A DNA stretch of 64,000 nucleotides from Bugula neritina. Taxonomy: Eukaryota; Bryozoa; Gymnolaemata; Cheilostomatida; Bugulidae. How positions within the stretch are numbered: position 1 is the first letter of the stretch; each line of letters begins with the position of its first letter. The stretch is taken from the NCBI GenBank assembly GCA_964035545.1, contig OZ037765.1, positions 21,522,495-21,586,494 on the forward strand, in the 5' to 3' direction. Made by a program: the position numbers and the translations under genes. Shown here piece by piece: positions 1 to 12,146 of this stretch. The notes under the pieces were generated by a model. The model searched no databases. It saw only the letters and a list, made by a program, of their open reading frames with translations, and was not told where the DNA came from.

Positions 1-720
1 TGATCTCACAATCTCCCTCCGTGACTCTTCATCCTCTGCTTCCCAAAAATAGTGCTGATGGATAATCTGGTCCATTCCTAAATGTTGCCTTCCCATCTTT
101 TATTCTGTCCTCTTTGTCTGCCTGTCTCCCTCTGCCTTGTATGATAATATTTGACTATCTAATCTTGTGATATACTCATACCATTTGAATTTGCTTTTGT
201 TGAACATTAACTAGAAGATCATGACGGTGACCAATAGCTCTTCAGACACTGTTCTGAACTTCATCATTTGCTACATGGTCTTTGTATGCTATGTCAAAGG
301 TGTTTTAAAAGCTTTTCATTCTTCTTCGAAGATCAACCATCAGGGTCCATGACTTGCATGCATAAAGGAATGTTAATGTCATAAGGGAAAGCAGCAGTTT
401 GATTTGCTGGTAATCGTCTTGTATTTTCAGAAAGTGTTCAGCTTTGTTAACACTGATGTTGTTTGTGTTGTTCTGTAAATTTTTCTTTCTTTAAGCCTTC
501 AACCCTAACAATGGATCCCAAGCAATTGAAGTTGTTTACGAGATTCAAACGTCTTTCATTGATTTTAACATTTGCTTTGAAGCCTTCAGCTTTGCTGGTC
601 ATAATCATCGCTTTGTCGGCACTGCTTTTCATGCCATAGGCTGTTGATGATAAATGTATTGAGTCCATGAGGCTCACAAGTTCTTGACCTATAACTCCAA
701 GACCATCGATTTCCGTTAGT
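1..720 (-). pseudogene. Decayed non-LTR retrotransposon reverse transcriptase remnant
   Basis: Reverse-strand reading gives broken stretches typical of the 3' half of an animal non-LTR reverse transcriptase: an EIDGLG segment where an active copy has a (F)ADDIDGL-type motif, then AYGMKSSADKAMIMTS, then VNNFNCLGSIV, and further on KSWTL, YKDHVANDEV and AIGHRHDLL in other frames. This order (catalytic loop, AYGM..A.KT..M, F.YLGS, Y.DHVTN) is characteristic of elements often annotated as endonuclease-reverse transcriptase or craniofacial development protein 2-like. Stops and frame changes interrupt it, so it is a fossil. It may run on past the left edge. Only the longest open stretch (447-677) is uninterrupted. 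Confidence 0.6.
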
Positions 721-2592
721 AAAGTAGCTGTTACGTCCTAATACGAACTATACTATTGCTCATCGTTTTCTAGACATAGGCTAAAACGCACTATGAGAAA
801 AGACAGCCCTGTCTTACTCCAATCATTGTTTGAAACAACATTTACATAAGTTAAAAAACTGCACAAGGATAAGAAGCTCAAACTCTAAATGTCAGGTTTA
901 TCATGTACAGAGCTGGCCATTACATAAGATTAGAATAATGACACGGAGCTACTCATAAGCCTAAGCCAACACTCAGGTCTACAATAATACTAACAGCCAG
1001 TGCATGCAACTGTTAGAGTAATGACACGATATTCATATACTAATAGCATATTTTTAGGTGAGTTATACCCAATTCTATTTTAAATTCAATAACCAAAATA
1101 GTCTCACTGTCAATGAAATTCAATAACTTATTATCATAAACCCAATCAGAATGCATAATCATAATGATGACAACCATCAAATAAAAGTTGTGATAGTTCA
1201 AAGTTTAAGCTTAAGTACAAACTCACTCTCACTCTTACTCTTAGTAATACAATAGTATAAGTATAACTATAAGTATCACAATAAAGTTTAATATCATACT
1301 TATTAGCATGAACTAGAAAATTCATCTCAATCAAACGAATAAAAGTAAAACAAAATTTAAAAAAAAATATAAATAATATTATTAGTATTGACGTAATCAG
1401 CATCATAATCATAATCATTAATGATAATTCATAAACTAAAAAAATAATAAATGAACTAAAAAAAAATAAATGTGAAATATTACCAAGTTAATAATTAAGC
1501 CTGAAAAACAAAAGTAATAAACATAACTAATAAGTGATAATTAATAGTAATAACAAATAGCAATGATGAATTATAAATAATTAAATAGTGGTGATACTGG
1601 TACTAGGATTTACTTCCATAATGATAAAGTTAATCTGTTAAACATTGAACATCAAGTTAAATTAAAGATAATACCGAAAATTACATAAATGTTATTCTAA
1701 TCAAGAATTTGTTTTAGCAAATGCAAAACTGGTAGTCTTGGGGATAAAATACTAAATATAGTGAGAAAGATTTGTGTCTTTCAGCATGAGCATTTGCCTC
1801 TGAGATTCCAGTTTATCCTCAAACTCCAAGTTCTGGGGAGTTGGAAAATCCCCGAGCAGTTCCTTGTTTCAGAGTCATCTACCCAACTCAATTAAAGCGA
1901 GGCCATGTATAAAAGAGTGATATATGACCTTTGATCCTTTGGCAAAGCCTACTTGGAGACTTTGATTTGATAGATCATACTGGTTGCATTGTACCAACAG
2001 TTTTTGTGCGTGTTCTCGGGTCGTCGCAAATAGAATAGCTGAATTCCAAACATTTGTTGCACAGTTGGCGCTGGAATGAAGAAAGTGCCATCTATCTAGA
2101 TTCTAAATGGCGAGAATGATTTTACAAACAGCTCCGAGTTAGGGGTGAAGGGTGATTTTTAGTGGGCGGGGTCTCGAGTTTGGAGATATGTTCTCAACTC
2201 CAAACTAAAATCGTCCTTCACCCGAACCATCTAAATGGCGACATGGGCGACTATGGGAACGCATCAACCTAATGATAATATTAACATTATATTATGACAT
2301 TAACTAATCAAATCTCTAGTAATTGTTATAAAAGCGCTGTTAGTATTATAAGATTTGCAGTTGAATTATTCATATTGCAATTCAAATAATAGTAATAATG
2401 ATTTCCGTTAAAGTATAAAACCAAGTTATACGTATTTATATTACTATTCCGCATTCGCCTTCGGTATTGCTATGCCTATCGGCTATTGGTTTTCAATTTG
2501 AATTTAAATTTTATTTGAAAATCTCTAGTCTAGACTCTACGCCAACACTATAAGTATAACTATAAGTGCAATAGTAATAAATATAATAGTAA
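721..2592. other. Gene-free AT-rich stretch
   Basis: No coding signal was found. The stretch holds very AT-rich DNA with short runs of ATAAT/AATAAT and degenerate TATAAGTATAACTATAAG-like simple sequence (about 1140-1430 and 2530-2610), the same flavour as the arrays near 19.5 kb and 60-61 kb. An imperfect hairpin lies at 2136-2245. Short open frames here translate to low-complexity Ile/Tyr/Ser-rich peptides and are not credible genes. Confidence 0.6.
2136..2245. repeat. Imperfect inverted repeat (MITE-like hairpin)
   Basis: The arm GGGTGAAGGGTGATTTTTAG (about 2143-2162) is matched on the opposite strand by TAAAATCGTCCTTCACCC (2206-2223). Inside it GAGTTTGGAG (2176-2185) and CTCCAAAC (2198-2205) also pair. 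The motif TCTAAATGGCGA occurs on both outer sides (about 2101 and 2230) but as a direct copy. It could be a small degenerate foldback transposon; no target duplication is clear. Confidence 0.4.
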
Positions 2593-5147
2593 TTGCAATA
2601 TGCATGTAATACCAATAGTAATAGCGACACAGTAAAACTAAAAATCACTAGATACATCAATGGTCCTGGTGAATCCATTATATTAACTATTCTAATTTCT
2701 CCTCGAGTAAGCTTTGATCTTGTCACATATTACAGACCACGTAGTGAATCCCATCTTATGATACTTTCTAAAATTCTTAATGATAACAACTCCAAATGCC
2801 CTTTGGTGCTTGTAGGTGATTTTAACCTGGCAGACATTGATTGAACTGATGGTCAGGGTAGAGTTAGTAAATCTTCCAGAAAACCATATTTTTACAGGGA
2901 AGCTTCAGATCTTTTTAAATGTTCCAACTTAGTACAACTTGTGCAAGGTCCCACCCATAAGAAAGGCAATACTCTGGACCTGTTCCTTGTTGAATCTGTT
3001 CTTTTTTATTCTTTGGATATCGAGTGCAAGGTCTTACCAGGAATCTCAGACCATGACATGATCTTAGCAGAGATTCACACACTGCACCCAAATACTAAAA
3101 ATATCCAAAATATCCCTGACAATGGCAAAGTAAAGTACAGTTTTAAAAAAGCAAATTTTGAGGAAATTAACCGTCTTTTTTCTGATCTCTTCCTACAGCT
3201 TACTGACAAGGATTGTCCTGTTAGAATTAAATGGTAACGTTTTAGAGACATGACTCTGCACTCATTAGAAAATTTTGTACTCTCTCTGCTCTCACGACCC
3301 AAAGGCAGGCCTTGGATGACACGAGAATTGCTGCGCTCCATCAGGAGAAGGGATCGTGCCTACCAGGCCTTTAGGCAGTACCCTACTAAAAGAAACTTAT
3401 TATATTTAGAACGCCTTAAAAAGGCAGTCAAAGCAGAAGTTGATACAACAAAAAGAAATTTCATAGAGTGCCATATCACAAATGAATTACAAAATGGTAA
3501 CACCCAACCTCTTTACAACTTTATTAGCAAATCCCGAGGACAGTCAAACCATCTTGGCTGCTTGGAAAATATCTTGCCAAAAAGAATTCCTGACTCATTA
3601 GCAGATTTTTTCTCCTCCGTGTTTAACAACAACACTCACCCCATACCAGACTTTGCATTACAAGTACCACCATTACGGGTCATGCCCATGTTAAACATAA
3701 CAATAGAAGGGCTGACCAATCTTATCAAGAAACTAGACATCTGAAAGGCCAGTGGACCAGATGAAATATCTTCGTACTGTATCAAAGAATTTAGTAAAAA
3801 TGTACCAAAATTTCTTTCATGTCTCACTTTAGTTATGCAGGCCAGTTTAGATCACAATAGTGTACCACGAGACTGGAAAACAGCCAATGTAATCCCCATA
3901 TTTAGAAGTGGAAGACGAGATCTGCCAAAAAATTATAGACCTATTAGCCTCACATCAATAACATCAAAGTTGATTGAACATATTATTGCTAGTTTTATGT
4001 GGCAACACATAGGTAACTACAACCTTGTCAATAATAACCAACACGGCTTTCGAAAAAAGCTCAGTACCACCACACAATTGCTTGATGTTGTCCACCATAC
4101 GGCTAAAGCACTAGCCGAGCACAAAGCATACCATCTTATATCTTTTGATTTTGCAAAGGCCTTTGACAAGGTCCCACACAAACTTCTAATTTACACAAGA
4201 TTAAAGCCTATAAGTTTGATGTGAATGTAGTGAAATGGATTGAACAGTGGCTATCAAATAGAACATCTATGGTTCTGGTTAACGGTAAGAAGTCCCACCA
4301 ATTTGCCGTTACATCAGGTGTGCCTCAGGGCTCAGTTTTAGCGCCTCTTCTTTTTTTGTTATTTATAAATGACATGCCACTCTGTGTAAATGATTCATAT
4401 TGTCGACTATATGCTGATGATATTTTGTTAGGTATGGACATAACAGAATGTGGACCATCCAAACTCCAAGAAAGTGTAACAGCGTTGTATGACTGGTCTA
4501 TTAAATGGGGCATGAGTTTTAACCCAAACAAATGTATGCATATGGCCATAAGAAAAAATCTTCCCAGTTTTAGGCTTTTTATGAATGGTGTCGCCATACT
4601 CCAAACCTGCGGTTTAAAATACTTGAGTGTATACATTCAAAGTGACTTCAAATGGCATAAACATGCAATGAACACTGTTAAAAAGGGAAACAAATTGTTA
4701 GCAATGATAGGAAGATGCCTGTTTAGCGCTAATACCAAGACAAAAATGATAGCCTTTAATACGGTTATCCGACCAGTTCTTGAGTATGCTAGTCAGGTAT
4801 GGTCACCCTACATTAAAACATTAATAGACAAGGTGGAAACAGTTCAGAGACGGGCTGTTAAGTGGGCGTACAGACTCGGTCCTGTAGAGAGTTTTTCAGA
4901 GTGCATGATAAAAAACAATATAGAACAACTTAAAGAAAGAAGACAACACCTATATTTGAACTTTCTAAAAAGAATTGAGTTTGGTTTATATGAAGTACAG
5001 CTTATTGATTATATTTCTTTTAATACTTCATATTTAACACGTCGAGGAACACTCAACCCACATTTTGGTCTAGACCAATTTAAGTTTTCTTTTTACAACA
5101 GAATAAAACCCATACTTGAAGGGCAAGATCCCGATTCACTAATGTAG
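2593..5147 (+). mobile_element. LINE (Jockey/CR1-like superfamily), 5'-truncated and inactivated
   Basis: Fragments of one element read along the strand. The endonuclease part shows YYRPRSES, then VGDFNLADID (2800-2840) and ISDHDMILAEI (the SDH motif, about 3040). A linker follows. The reverse transcriptase has NYRPISLTS, NNQHGFRK, FDFAKAFDKV, SGVPQGSVLAPLLFLLFIND, RLYADDILLG (catalytic YADD, about 4400-4430) and a CLKYLS-like thumb region ending at TAG 5145-5147. Three in-frame stops (2842-2844, 3235-3237, 3742-3744) and one frameshift near 4200-4221 disable it. The N-terminal part of the endonuclease and any ORF1 are missing, as expected of a 5'-truncated insertion. A CA/TA microsatellite follows about 110 bases after the stop, a common LINE tail. 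The clade call rests on motif appearance only. Confidence 0.88.
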
Positions 5148-5260
5148 CCAAAAAATTTTCTCTCCCTGTACCATTAAATCGGTCATGCCTGTTTGCTGAT
5201 TTTAGTATGAAACCTATATGCATATCCACTTAATGCCCTAGGGCGTATTGGATTAATCTG

Positions 5261-5302
5261 TACACACACATATATATATAGATATATATATATATATACT
5301 GC
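5261..5302. repeat. CA/TA microsatellite, likely LINE 3' tail
   Basis: ACACACACATATATATATAGATATATATATATATATA directly follows the LINE 3' untranslated part, so it probably marks the element's 3' end. Confidence 0.7.
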
Positions 5303-6443
5303 CACTAGCTCTAAAGTCTAAGGCGTTATTAATTAATTAATAAGTATTTTACGTATTAAATTTGTATAAAAACGCCTATCACTCGACCAGAGTTTATTTG
5401 ATTAATCATTGATGTGTTTTGCAAATGCAGGAATGCAGGTTTAAGTATTATTTTATCATTTACCATTATCATTAAATAAAAATTAAAAACTAAATCAATG
5501 CTAATTAAATTATGTTTATTTATTTGAGTAGTTGATAAGCGATTAATAAGTTTGTGGCGGAACTTGGCCTAAATCTGCCAAAACTGGTGAACATAGTTGA
5601 GTTGTGTGTTGGTTTGAAACAGCATTTATTGGCTGCACTTTCATTTGAATTCATTACAGCATGTAGATAACTAAATATGATTTTATCATCAGTTTTTGTA
5701 GCATTTTTTCAGGTTCTTAGCTAATAGTAGCTAAACAACAAAATTGATACAGTTTTCTTTTTGTTTTGAGGCTTAAGTTTTTGAATGTGGAGCTAGTCTA
5801 CACTTGCTGCGAGATACCTATACATTGTATGCATTTTTGAGATTAGCATTAAATCAGTTGAGTTCTTCAAGTCAGGCTTATTATTTAGGGAAGCCTGATT
5901 TTTAGTTTGAATTATAAGTACTCAGTCTGCAAAAATTTATTTCAGTTTTGGCTTACATCGCTTGAAAATTAACTAATAAGATTTTCTTGTTAAATACGGC
6001 CAGTGTTAAGTTCTGTGAGATTCAGCAAACTGTCACAAGGTGTGCAGTGGTATATTTTACTTTTTATTTAAAGTTTGGCAGTAATAACTTTAGAGTCTTC
6101 TATTGGTATTTAGTGCCTAGGCTGTATTATGTCATATACTATGACAATTGCTAGCAAAAAATTATTAAAATATTTTTTCACAAGTTCTAACAGTAGTTGA
6201 TAATTTCAACGTTGAATTATGACTTGAATAGCTCTCAATAAATATTTTGTCAAATAAAAATGTAACTTGATATATTACCTGTTACATGCTGGCCATAAAT
6301 GTTGTGTGCTGATTATTAAGTTGTTGATCTACAAATTAATTACTGTATTGTTAAAGCATTTATAATAACTATCAAATTTAAATTCATCACTCTCATAGTA
6401 TGTGTACTTTGAACTTTTTTTCTCTTTTGGCAATAGAAGAGTG
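5303..6443. other. Intergenic, upstream of CCDC103
   Basis: No coding signal was found. The last part, TTTTTTTCTCTTTTGGCAATAG ending at about 6436, looks like a 3' splice site just before the CCDC103 start codon, so a 5'-untranslated exon may lie somewhere in this stretch. Confidence 0.4.
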
Positions 6444-7917
6444 ATGGCTTCATTGAAAGATGATAGTATCAACTTTGACAAACTTGAAAATGAAGTTGAT
6501 GAAGCGATGAAAGCTGAAAACCTTTACTGGCTACAAAATGATGCTAAATTTAGAGCAGTTAAGCAAAAAGGAACTTATGAAGAATTCAAGTATATATATG
6601 CTACTGACTATGTTGTTTGTAAAACTTTATATTTACTAAAACACAATAATGTTTTTGTTAAAGTTCAAATTAAGAAAACAATTTAATATGTGCAAAAATA
6701 ATACAGTATTGAAATATAATTTTTTGTTTTGAAATTTTATGTCATAATATCTTAAAATACAGATAATCTTCTGCCATGATGCAAACTTCTAGACTATATA
6801 GTTACTTTATATGTAGGTGCAAAAATGTGTCATATAAAAATTTAAAGCTTAACAATGCTCTTGATGCAAATTGGTAGCAGTACTAGTTTATATGCTTCAA
6901 CAGTAAGGTGTACTTAGCATGAACGTATTTGGCAGATCAGCTGATCTGGCTTTTCTTTTGTAATTTTTTTAAATTACATATTTCAAAGTATTCTGTCATT
7001 TACCAGCATGGCAGACATTATTAATCAGCTATTGCTTGTATTGCTTTAATTAATTATTAAAAATTATTGTACATTTTATAGAGAAATAGTAGCAGCTGCA
7101 CACCTGAAACCTCTTGCAAAGAATGATAAAATTCAATTAGAAGAAAAGATTGTCAGTCCATGGAACTCACTCAGTAGCAACTCAAAATCTGCTGTTGGTG
7201 CTGAAACAAAAGACTCACATTCTTCTGTTAGTGTTTTTCTCTTCTGTATTTGCTTTTTCTAACCTTACAGTTGCTTTGCCAATAAGCAATAAATTTTACG
7301 TAATGTTGCAGTGTGTCGAAACTCCCAAGCCTTGATAAGACATTCAAATCTGTTTATATAAAAGTGCATGAGCTAGTCTGTGGAGAACGTAGTGTAGGTT
7401 TGTGTGCATGTAGCATTATTTTAATTTGTCATACATAGTTAGATATAATTATAATGGTTTTAGTTGCATGCATGCATTTTATATAACATAAAGGCTAACA
7501 ATTTAGATTTGTTAGTCTCCAATCTCTTTCTACTGATGCTTGTAGGATTTTACTATTCCAGTCTCATCTCAGGCTTTCGTCTTGTTTTGGAGGAAACAAC
7601 AATCTCACAAAGATAAGGCAAGCTATCTGCGTAAACTCCTAGAGACCGGTGGACCTGGGGCTATTTTAACGGTTTTTAAAAATGAAATACCTTTTGGATT
7701 GTTAGGAGAATTTTTTATCAGTGTATCTTCAGAAAAAGAACAGATTGACTCTAAAATATTAGAGATGTTGCTGACAACCTTAGCTCAAACTGGTCGATTT
7801 AACCTTTCTCTCTCTTTCTTAAGTTCATCAGAAAAAGACTGTTTGAAAGAGATTGTCACTTATTTAGAAAAACTTTCTGTTGACTCTGCTGCCCTGAAAG
7901 AATTGTATGACATGTAA
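6444..7917 (+). CDS. CCDC103: CCDC103-like dynein arm assembly factor (3 exons)
   Basis: CCDC103 is a cytoplasmic/axonemal factor needed to assemble and anchor dynein arms in motile cilia. Exons: 6444-6589, 7082-7226, 7546-7917 (663 nt, 220 aa; human protein 242 aa). Junctions AA/GTATAT..ATAG/A, TCT/GTTAGT..GTAG/G keep the frame. Family landmarks in order: an N-terminal INFDKLENEVDEAM helix; KFRAVKQKGTYEEFK; the conserved IVAAAHLKPLAKNDK block (human has IVLASHLKPLERKDK); and a C-terminal RPAP3_C-like domain with FGLLGEFFISVSSE and LAQTGRFNLSLSFLSSSEKD (human STGRFTLNLSLLS). The ATG at 6444 was chosen because the conserved N-terminus begins there; an in-frame ATG at 6402 lies before a likely acceptor. 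A poly(A) signal sits at 8391. Identification rests on several colinear motifs; recall of the human sequence is from memory. Confidence 0.9.
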
Positions 7918-8653
7918 TATTATTAACTAGTGATGCTAGCTAAGGGCATTAAAGTCATTTTATTTTTGGTTCAACCTTCTTATTCAAGTATACAATATCA
8001 ATGTGTAAGTAGGTTGGTCAATTATTTGCCACCCAATTTAATTATAACTTACATGTAACTAAGTTGCATCAACTACAACATCATATTAAATAGTTTCGAA
8101 CATTGTTATTTATTGTATAGCTCTAATATGTCTGTAAACCAGCTAGTTTTTATTTATTGTTTTTGGTGAAATCATATATATATATTTATGTTAAGTTTAT
8201 ATTATAATGTTTAGTATTAAAATGATATCTGTGTAATTACTAAAAGTTGATCATTGAATTTCTATTATATATTGTGGACCACTCTAGTAAGCAGAATAGG
8301 ATTTAAACTGTAAAGATGTCTCAACAATTTATCTCAGTTTTGAATCAAAGTGTTATAGAAGTTTATATATGGTGTGCATAGCTGTTATTTAATAAACAGT
8401 GCAACTTTATTTCCATTACGACTTACGAGTATTATAGCGGACACATATTAGTAATATTACACATTATTATTAATATTACAGTAATATAGCTGACACATAC
8501 AGGGCAGATTAGTATCTGCTGATGCAATAATCTGCACACCCGGCAAGATTAATCTGGAGCATTAGTCGATTCAATATAAACATCAGCATAAAGATAAATA
8601 TCAGCAGTGGTTAAGCTTGTTTTATTGAAATCTTTGTAAGAAATGGTATGACT
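7918..8653. other. CCDC103 3' flank
   Basis: AT-rich, no coding signal. It probably contains the CCDC103 3' untranslated region (to the AATAAA at 8391) and, from the other strand, the 3' end of the meteorin-like gene 1. Confidence 0.45.
8391..8396 (+). terminator. Candidate CCDC103 poly(A) signal
   Basis: AATAAA, 474 bases after the CCDC103 stop codon; the first canonical hexamer that fits as the gene's 3' end. Confidence 0.4.
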
Positions 8654-9548
8654 TTAGTTTAAGTTAACATTATACACTGAGTTAGACATATAAAACTGCA
8701 TATCCATTGCTGTTACAGTCAGTGGAATCTGCCCATTAATAGATGTCAGACAAAACCCTGTAAAATATATTGAAAGGTGAGCAATGAAAATTCTACACAA
8801 TGCTGCAGACATGTTATAGAAAGATAAATAATATATAAGTTATAGTCAGTGCAAAAATTTATCTGCCATTTGCCTTTGCCACTGGTTTCCATTGCTTCGC
8901 ATAATTCTATTGGATTTTTCATTCAATGTTTGGAAAAAGTTTCATTGAATAGAATCAATTAAGTTCATGCAAACAGCAACCACAAATCCATCCTTACAGC
9001 AATGGCTAATTTTGTCTGTAATAAATATTATAAAACACATGAGCAACACTCTAAGTGCTTATGAGCTACTATACCGTATAGAAATGACATGCAATGATTA
9101 CCTTCATCTCCATATTTTAGAGGGTCAAAACTTTCTCCAGTATCAGTCCTTGTATACAATTTAAACTGGCCCAGAGCTGGTTTTATGCAAACTTGAAACT
9201 TTTTGTCGCTGTTCTCAGAAGTAAACAAAACATTTGCCTCTCCTTTGGGATAATTCCAATAAATTTGTCCTGCTGCACAACTTTTTATAGAAATCTTTGC
9301 AGTTGAGGCGACTCTGAAAATGAACAATGTATGACACATAATAATAATATTATGTATACTCAAGTCATACAGGATAAATGTGTAGACCGCAGCACAGTAA
9401 AGAATGCATAGGCTGCATATAGAAACTTTTAATAGTATGAGACAAGTTTAAATATTGTTTTATGATTATAAATGATGTTGTAAATAAGTAGGTTGCTAGC
9501 AGCAAATAATATTTATAGCCTAAACTCACAGCCACAACCACCCACACG

Positions 9549-9583
<35 letters not shown>

Positions 9584-9718
9584 CAAATTAGTTGACTTTC
9601 GCCAGGTTACTTACTCTTGCTGGTTGACATATGCTGTACATTCATCATTGAAGAATAATCCTTCATTGTATCTTAGAAGCATTACAAAAAGACATCCTAA
9701 TAAGAAAATTCTTTCCAT
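8654..9718 (-). CDS. Small secreted protein, meteorin N-domain-like, copy 1 (3 exons)
   Basis: Exons in transcript order: 9615-9718, 9102-9313, 8654-8757 (420 nt, 139 aa). Junctions AAGA/GTAAGT..TTTTCAG/A and GAAG/GTAATC..TTTTACAG/GG keep frame. Exon 1 gives a signal peptide (MERIFLLGCLFVMLL). The mature part has four cysteines: ECTAY, KSCAAGQIYWNYPKGE, QVCIKP and GFCLTS. The CAAG...W.YP.G block, the VCI+P block, a following LYTRTDTGES and the last-exon GQIPLTVTAMD strand match in order the N-terminal (CUB-like) domain of meteorin/METRNL (RCAAG..EW.YP.G, TVCIR, IYLEKTGE, CFGLEQGGLFVEATP). The C-terminal netrin-like half of meteorin is absent. Copy 2 lies just upstream on the same strand. If exon 2 is not spliced at GAAG/GTAATC it reads through to a stop at 9028. 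Function unknown; a secreted signalling role is inference. Confidence 0.62.
9541..9582. repeat. (CA)n microsatellite
   Basis: About 40 bases of CA dinucleotide, slightly interrupted by CG at its left end, inside intron 1 of the copy-1 meteorin-like gene. Confidence 0.95.
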
Positions 9719-10503
9719 ACTTACGCTGCTCAAAAAGTTATGTATTAAGTTGAAAAATGTTGCTGTATAAAATATACCTGGCTACTTTACTAACTTCAGT
9801 TATAGGGACATTATATTATATTATATGAACTATTCTATGTTTAGTGTGGTTATCAGTGTGAGAGAAACCATCAGCTACATGGTACTTTTTGAGCTGACCG
9901 TGGCACCAGTTAAGTACAGTTATAATCATTACGTATAACTGTTTTAGTGGTGTTGAGGAATAACTTCCACATGTACTATAATCTAACAATGTTAGTGTAG
10001 GTATAATGGCATTCCAATCAAAGGCAGGATCAGGCTGCTAAATCCCTCTTTCTAAGACTTCACACCAGAAAGCCTATTAAAATTTGTTATGAGCACTTTT
10101 ACTAATAAAAATAGCTTATTTCTCTATTTTATTTTATAGAGCCAAGTTATTATTCAAACTGGTAAATTACAGCAGCTAGCAGCTCCAACTGTAAGATCTA
10201 CTATGCAAGTTTATGTAAAACAGAAAGTAGCAGTTAGATTACAACATTACATATTAATTGCTGATTTTTCAGTGCATGTGGATTGTAGCAGACAATAAAC
10301 ATAAGGTAAATATAGTTATGTAGGAGTTTAAAAAGCAACACATGTTACAGTTTTTTTATGATGCAGGAATTAATTTTTATTTTTTAATATAAATGCTATG
10401 CTGCATTTTTAGCAGTAAAATACAATTGTTGAGCAGCATTAAAAGTTCAAAAAGTTAATAATACCAATCAATCAGAGCAGAGCTCAGTATTTTTATTATA
10501 AGG

Positions 10504-11373
10504 CTAGAGAATAAAAATGGTGTATCCAGTGTTAGCCACACTCAGTTGTGTATCTACAGGAGTTATCTCTAGAGGTATTTGTCCTGTCACAGACTCCAAA
10601 CAGAAATCTGTAAAATTAACATCGAGGACTGTTGCATATAACTTATTATCACAGTTAGAACTGCTAACATACTGTAGTTTTTCAGTCTCTTTTGTGTAAT
10701 AAACAGACTTTGTAAAACTGTAACTGCATTTAAGATATGCAGAACTCAATCCGGTACCAAATTTCTATACAATGTACCAACTCCTGTCTGCATGGCAAAA
10801 ATATCATGTCCATTCGAAAAGTAAGAAAAGAAAACTATGTATAATATGAATTATAATCACTCAGCTAAATTATATTGGCAAAGTTGGTAGCAAACAAACT
10901 TGGACCCTCACATACTTTTTATAATTCTACTCTGCTTATATTCACTATTGTTTGCTATAAAACAAACAACTCAGGAATAATATTTTGACAAGAAGGATAC
11001 TAATTTTAAGTAATTCCTGGCCCATCTAAAAAGTGGTTGCAGCCATACAATATTTGTGTGCATCCAGGCATGTTCAGAAGTCTTACAAATTGCTTATTCA
11101 ATATAGCATGGGAAAGTTGCTTTAATTTCAAGTTTTGAAAGTCTGAAGGTGTGAGCTTATTATTACAGACGTTACAACCTTGTATTTTTCTGATTCAGTT
11201 TAATTTGAACGTCTTAAAAAAGCAAAAAATGTACAATAATAGCCAAACCTTACTGCATTTGGTATTTTATAAAAAGCTCAAAGTTTTTCATGACTTAGAA
11301 GTGATATCACTTTAGATAATTGTAGGTCACAGCAATTTACAAATCATGCAGCACATATCATAGCTATAAAAAT

Positions 11374-11446
<73 letters not shown>

Positions 11447-12146
11447 GTGTGTGTTTACAAGCTAGGGTTTGTGTCTCTATAAAAACATGCAGCTTCTTAC
11501 AGGCACATTTTCACTGAATAAATGCATCCATATATTTAAAATTTGCATATTGTTTATTCTATATACAAAATTCCACCACAACTGTCAAAAATCTGAAGAA
11601 TTTTAGTATTTTAGAGGCTTGAGAAGCCCTGTTCTAGTTCCCTGCTGCTCAAACTCAATTATGTTACATTGTTAATAATCACCTTCATTGTCGTACTCTG
11701 CAGGGTTGAAGCTTTCTCCTGTATCTGATCTCCTGTACAACTTGAACTGATCCGATGCAGGTGCTATGCAAACTCTAAACTTATTCGTAGGGTCATCAGA
11801 GGTGAAAAATATTTTTCCAACTCCAGCTGGATTGTTCCAGTAAATCCTCCCTGTGATGCATTTGTTAACATCTATTTCTGCTGAAGTTTTTCCTTTAATC
11901 TGAAAGTAGCTGCAAGCAAAATAACCTCATCATCTAGCATAGATTATTTTGATTTTTCATAAAATTATTTATATTGTAGAACAGTCCAAGAAGTGACAAC
12001 TAGTGTATTACATATTTAAACATTGTTTTCAACAATATCTCAAATACTTACTATTCATCAATAAAAGCAGTGCATTCATTCAAGAATAATCCATTACAAG
12101 TTTGTAGTAAAATTAGTACAACTGAAAATAAGAGACTGAAAAGCAT
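10504..12146 (-). CDS. Small secreted protein, meteorin N-domain-like, copy 2 (3 exons)
   Basis: Exons in transcript order: 12052-12146, 11683-11909, 10504-10607 (426 nt, 141 aa). Junctions GAATA/GTAAGT..TTGCAG/C and GAAG/GTGATT..TTTTACAG/AT keep frame. The last exon is 104 nt, exactly as in copy 1, and all intron phases agree between the copies. Exon 1 is a signal peptide (MLFSLLFSVVLILLQTCNG). The four conserved cysteines recur in ECTAF, KCITGRIYWNNPAG, RVCIAP and FCLES; shared blocks are SDTGESFNP and TGQIPLEITPVD. The protein ends at YTIFIL. The two genes are a tandem duplication that has diverged. As with copy 1, only the N-terminal half of the meteorin architecture is present, and the family call rests on ordered motifs rather than a search. 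Confidence 0.62.
11374..11453. repeat. (TA)n(TG)n compound microsatellite
   Basis: A TATATA run passes into about 65 bases of TG with a few CG steps, inside intron 2 of the copy-2 meteorin-like gene. Confidence 0.95.

Noticed and set aside
1146-1418. 90-codon reverse-strand frame rich in Ile, Phe and Leu
   Set aside because: AT-rich composition alone produces this hydrophobic frame; there are no splice context, signal or family motifs.
9028-9101. Read-through C-terminus of meteorin-like copy 1 (ending ECCSCVL)
   Set aside because: The donor GAAG/GTAATC at 9101 is at the same position as in copy 2, and a homologous third exon exists at 8654-8757; read-through is kept only as a less likely alternative.
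10608-10749. 5' extension of the open frame that ends at 10504
   Set aside because: It is intron sequence read through. The acceptor TTTTACAG before 10607 gives a 104-base exon equal in length and phase to the last exon of copy 1.
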